In this document: positions 61,725 through 64,000 of the stretch, in pieces
Position numbering within the stretch: the first letter of the stretch is position 1
Layout of the letters: each line of letters opens with the position of its first letter
NCBI RefSeq assembly: GCF_034932185.1
Contig: NZ_JAYGHW010000091.1
Coordinates: 1-64,000, forward strand
Direction: 5' to 3'
Length of the DNA: 64,000 bases
Origin: Spirulina sp034932185
GTDB taxonomy: Bacteria > Cyanobacteriota > Cyanobacteriia > Cyanobacteriales > Spirulinaceae
The notes under the pieces: model-generated
What the model saw: the letters and a program-made list of their open reading frames with translations, nothing else
What the model was told of the DNA's origin: nothing
The model's database searches: none
Position numbers and translations under genes: made by a program

Positions 61725-62660
61725 ATGATTCCATTAGCAGAGAAGCGCATCCTCGTGACGGGGGGGGCAGGATTTTTAGGTAAGCAGGTGGTGGCGCAAT
61801 TGCAAGCGGCCGGGGCGCAGGGGGAGAAGATTACAGTGGTGCGATCGCGCGATTACAACCTCTGTGAGATGGCCGCCTGCCAAGCAGCGGTACAGGATCA
61901 GGATATTGTCATTCACCTCGCCGCCCATGTGGGGGGGATTGGTCTCAACCGAGAAAAACCAGCGGAATTGTTCTATGACAACCTCATGATGGGGGCGCAA
62001 TTGATCCACGCTGCCCAGCAAGCCGGGGTGGAAAAGTTTGTCTGTGTGGGGACGATCTGCGCCTATCCCAAATTTACGCCGGTTCCCTTCAAAGAAGATG
62101 ATCTGTGGAATGGCTACCCGGAGGAAACCAATGCCCCCTACGGTGTGGCGAAAAAAGCCCTGTTGGTGCAATTGGCGGCCTATCGCCAACAGTATGGCTT
62201 TAATGGCATTTATCTCTTGCCGGTGAATCTTTATGGCCCTGAAGATAATTTCAACCCCGCCAGTTCCCATGTTATCCCGGCCCTAATTCACAAAGTCCAT
62301 GAGGCCCAGCAACGGGGGGATCAAACCCTGCCGGTGTGGGGCGATGGTAGCCCAACGCGGGAGTTTCTCTATTCCACCGATGCGGCCCGGGGGATTGTCA
62401 TGGCCACCCAAGGTTATGATGAAGCGGAGCCGGTGAACCTGGGAACAGGTTATGAGATTTCGATCCGGGATTTGGTGGAGTTGATCTGTGAATTAATGGG
62501 CTTTACCGGCGAAATTGTTTGGCAGACGGAGCAGCCCAATGGCCAACCCCGCCGTTGCCTCGATACCCAACGGGCCAAAGAAAAGTTTGGTTTTGTGGCC
62601 GAGATGGATTTTAAGCAGGGTTTAGAGAATACAATTAATTGGTATCGGCAACAGGCTTAG
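61725..62660 (+). CDS. fcl: GDP-L-fucose synthase
   Basis: 311 residues from the ATG at 61725, preceded by AGGAGG at 61712-61717; the frame itself opens at an earlier GTG that would place the ribosome site inside the gene. ILVTGGAGFLGKQVV near 9-23, HLAAHVGGIGLN near 65, VGTICAYPKF near 107 and YGVAKKALLVQ near 140 with Tyr and Lys are those of the epimerase-reductase that converts the Gmd product to GDP-fucose. It follows gmd by 36 bp. Confidence 0.96.
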   Translation: MIPLAEKRILVTGGAGFLGKQVVAQLQAAGAQGEKITVVRSRDYNLCEMAACQAAVQDQDIVIHLAAHVGGIGLNREKPAELFYDNLMMGAQLIHAAQQAGVEKFVCVGTICAYPKFTPVPFKEDDLWNGYPEETNAPYGVAKKALLVQLAAYRQQYGFNGIYLLPVNLYGPEDNFNPASSHVIPALIHKVHEAQQRGDQTLPVWGDGSPTREFLYSTDAARGIVMATQGYDEAEPVNLGTGYEISIRDLVELICELMGFTGEIVWQTEQPNGQPRRCLDTQRAKEKFGFVAEMDFKQGLENTINWYRQQA

Positions 62661-62758
62661 GGAGAGGGCGATCGCCGATCGCCTTCTGTTCAGAGTTACC
62701 GTTAACGATAGGTTTTGGTGATGGGAAGAGTTTGGTGGCTCTATCTCCAGGGGGGAAA

Positions 62759-63916
62759 ATGAAGCATTCACAGAATCGGATCAATGAATATCGACGTTAT
62801 CGATGGCGGGGGGCGATCCGCCATAGCGTACTGATCGCCTCAGTTCTCCTCACCGTCATGATCACAACAACCCCCCTCCCCAGTTGGGGACAGGGGGCCA
62901 ACCGCTCAGAGCAGTTGGATAATCTCCTCCGGCAGGGGCGGGATTTTGTCGATGCGGGGGATTTTCAGCGGGCTTTAGATATTTACCAGGAAGCGGTTTA
63001 TATTGACCGCACCAACCCGAGAATTTACTCCGGCATTGGCTACTTGCATACGTTACAGGGCAACTACACCGCAGCGGTACAAGCCTACGAATATGCCCTT
63101 ATCCTCGACCCGGATAATATCCATTTTCTCTATGCCTTGGCCTTTTCCCAGGCCCAACTGAGCCGCAACAGCGATGCAGAGCAAACCTATCGCCGCGCCC
63201 TTCAGCACAACCGCAACCACATTGATAGCTATTTAGGCTTAGGGGTGGTGTTGATGCGTCAAGGTCGCCACCGGGAGGCTTATCAGGTCTATCAACAGGC
63301 GGCTCAGTTGGATCCGAAAGATGGGGGGGTTTATGGCATGATGGCCACTGCCCTGCTGGAGCAGGATCGTCCCCAGGAGGCGATTAATTTGCTCCAACAA
63401 GCCACCCAACGCCATCCCTATAACGGCAACCTTTGGATGCAGTTGGGGATCTTCCTGATTGGCATGACGACGAACCAGGAAGCGGCGTTGCAAGCCTTTA
63501 ACCAAGCGGCCCGCATTGATCCCCGTAACCCGATGGTTCAGGTGCAAATTGGCAACCTTTTGCAGGAGCAGGGCAACATTGATGAAGCCCAAAATATTTT
63601 CTATCGGGCGGTGGCCATGGCCCCCGATACGCCCCAGGGGCAATTGGAAATTGGCGATATTCTGTTTCAGCGACAGGCCTATTTACCGGCGATCGTTGCC
63701 TATCGCCGCGTTACCCAACTGGCCCCGGAAGATCCGAAGGGCTATCACCGTTTAGGGCTGGCATTGGAATATCGCGATCGCCGCCCCGAAGCCGTTTCTG
63801 CCTGGCAAACCGCCCTGGAGCTTTACCAACGGCAGGGGAATCAACTCGGAGCCAAAACCATTGAATCCCTGTTAGGGGGCAACCGTCCCAACGATCCCTT
63901 CCGGCCCTTTAATTAA
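62759..63916 (+). CDS. Exported tetratricopeptide-repeat protein
   Basis: 385 residues from the ATG at 62759 (AGGGGGGAAA just upstream). A basic N-terminus and hydrophobic segment (about 25-45, ending PSWGQGA) form a signal peptide. About ten TPR units follow: LDIYQEAVYIDRTNPRIYSG, VQAYEYALILDPDN, YQVYQQAAQLDP, LQAFNQAARIDPRNP and IVAYRRVTQLAPEDP, among others. Such periplasmic TPR proteins often serve polysaccharide assembly or export complexes; here it follows the fucose genes, so that role is an inference. Repeats of another family lie just after its stop. Confidence 0.8.
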   Translation: MKHSQNRINEYRRYRWRGAIRHSVLIASVLLTVMITTTPLPSWGQGANRSEQLDNLLRQGRDFVDAGDFQRALDIYQEAVYIDRTNPRIYSGIGYLHTLQGNYTAAVQAYEYALILDPDNIHFLYALAFSQAQLSRNSDAEQTYRRALQHNRNHIDSYLGLGVVLMRQGRHREAYQVYQQAAQLDPKDGGVYGMMATALLEQDRPQEAINLLQQATQRHPYNGNLWMQLGIFLIGMTTNQEAALQAFNQAARIDPRNPMVQVQIGNLLQEQGNIDEAQNIFYRAVAMAPDTPQGQLEIGDILFQRQAYLPAIVAYRRVTQLAPEDPKGYHRLGLALEYRDRRPEAVSAWQTALELYQRQGNQLGAKTIESLLGGNRPNDPFRPFN

Positions 63917-63927
63917 GGGGGGTCAAC

Positions 63928-63989
63928 AGAAACCGGGTTTCTTGCATCTGCTCATTTTGCCCTAGCATCCTCACAGAAACCCGGTTTCT
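63928..63989. repeat. Pair of AGAAACC/GGTTTCT palindromes
   Basis: AGAAACCGGGTTTCT at 63928-63942 and AGAAACCCGGTTTCT at 63975-63989, the same family as the cluster at 22809-23050. The stretch between them contains no gene. Confidence 0.75.
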
Positions 63990-64000
63990 AGACTGGCAAA

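Overview
The window is cyanobacterial chromosomal DNA. The octamer GCGATCGC (HIP1) recurs throughout on both strands. The gene set is phototrophic: a CpcT-type phycobilin lyase, a CruA/CruP-type lycopene cyclase and homogentisate phytyltransferase for tocopherol. Codon use is GC-leaning. Genes lie on both strands in short runs, separated by many dispersed repeats. The genus cannot be named from the sequence alone.

Layout. 0-9 kb: a decayed IS5-type transposase at the left edge, an unknown membrane protein, a MITE-like element, a rhomboid protease/TPR pair, a receiver-kinase, a serine hydrolase divergent from an NlpC/P60 endopeptidase, and serS. 9-15.3 kb: two tandem paralogous hybrid histidine kinases; the second has lost most of its dCache sensor. 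15.4-19 kb: an epimerase, small conserved genes, a phytase-like lipoprotein overlapping cpcT, and a DUF6761 gene with a clear terminator. 19.2-23.4 kb: a repeat-rich, decaying stretch with a TolC pseudogene, two glycosyltransferases, a Uma2 gene and a frameshifted Pmp3 gene. 23.4-30.4 kb: cruA, an SDR and a GGDEF-EAL protein, whose 3' end is duplicated on either side of an MNT/HEPN toxin-antitoxin-like pair; the HEPN gene carries a nonsense codon. 30.5-38.2 kb: a GAF protein, bestrophin, an orphan DppB-type permease, moaA, Uma2 and a PBP4-type peptidase. 38.4-49.4 kb: a 1366-residue PAS/GAF/GGDEF/EAL protein, coaX, rpsN, modAB, tRNA-Lys and a 1330-residue multi-PAS hybrid kinase. 49.7-58.2 kb: accC, a membrane zinc-ribbon protein, a PAS-LOV-class III adenylate cyclase (a probable blue-light-activated cyclase), hpt, a SUI1 protein, DUF3727, mltG and a YqeG phosphatase. 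58.5-63.9 kb: the start of an extracellular polysaccharide cluster (glycosyltransferase, priming sugar transferase, gmd, fcl, TPR protein).

How it fits together. Signalling dominates: four histidine kinases (three of them with paired receivers or many PAS domains), two complete GGDEF-EAL c-di-GMP proteins and one LOV cyclase. These sit beside surface and cell-wall genes (polysaccharide synthesis, DacB, MltG, NlpC/P60), which fits sensing of light and surroundings to control motility or matrix; that link is inference. The molybdenum genes (moaA, modAB) lie within 10 kb of each other but are not one operon, and no modC is present. The strongest single item is the LOV-cyclase at 51625-53091. The most unusual structural item is the MNT/HEPN cassette flanked by duplicated gene ends at 29277-30358.
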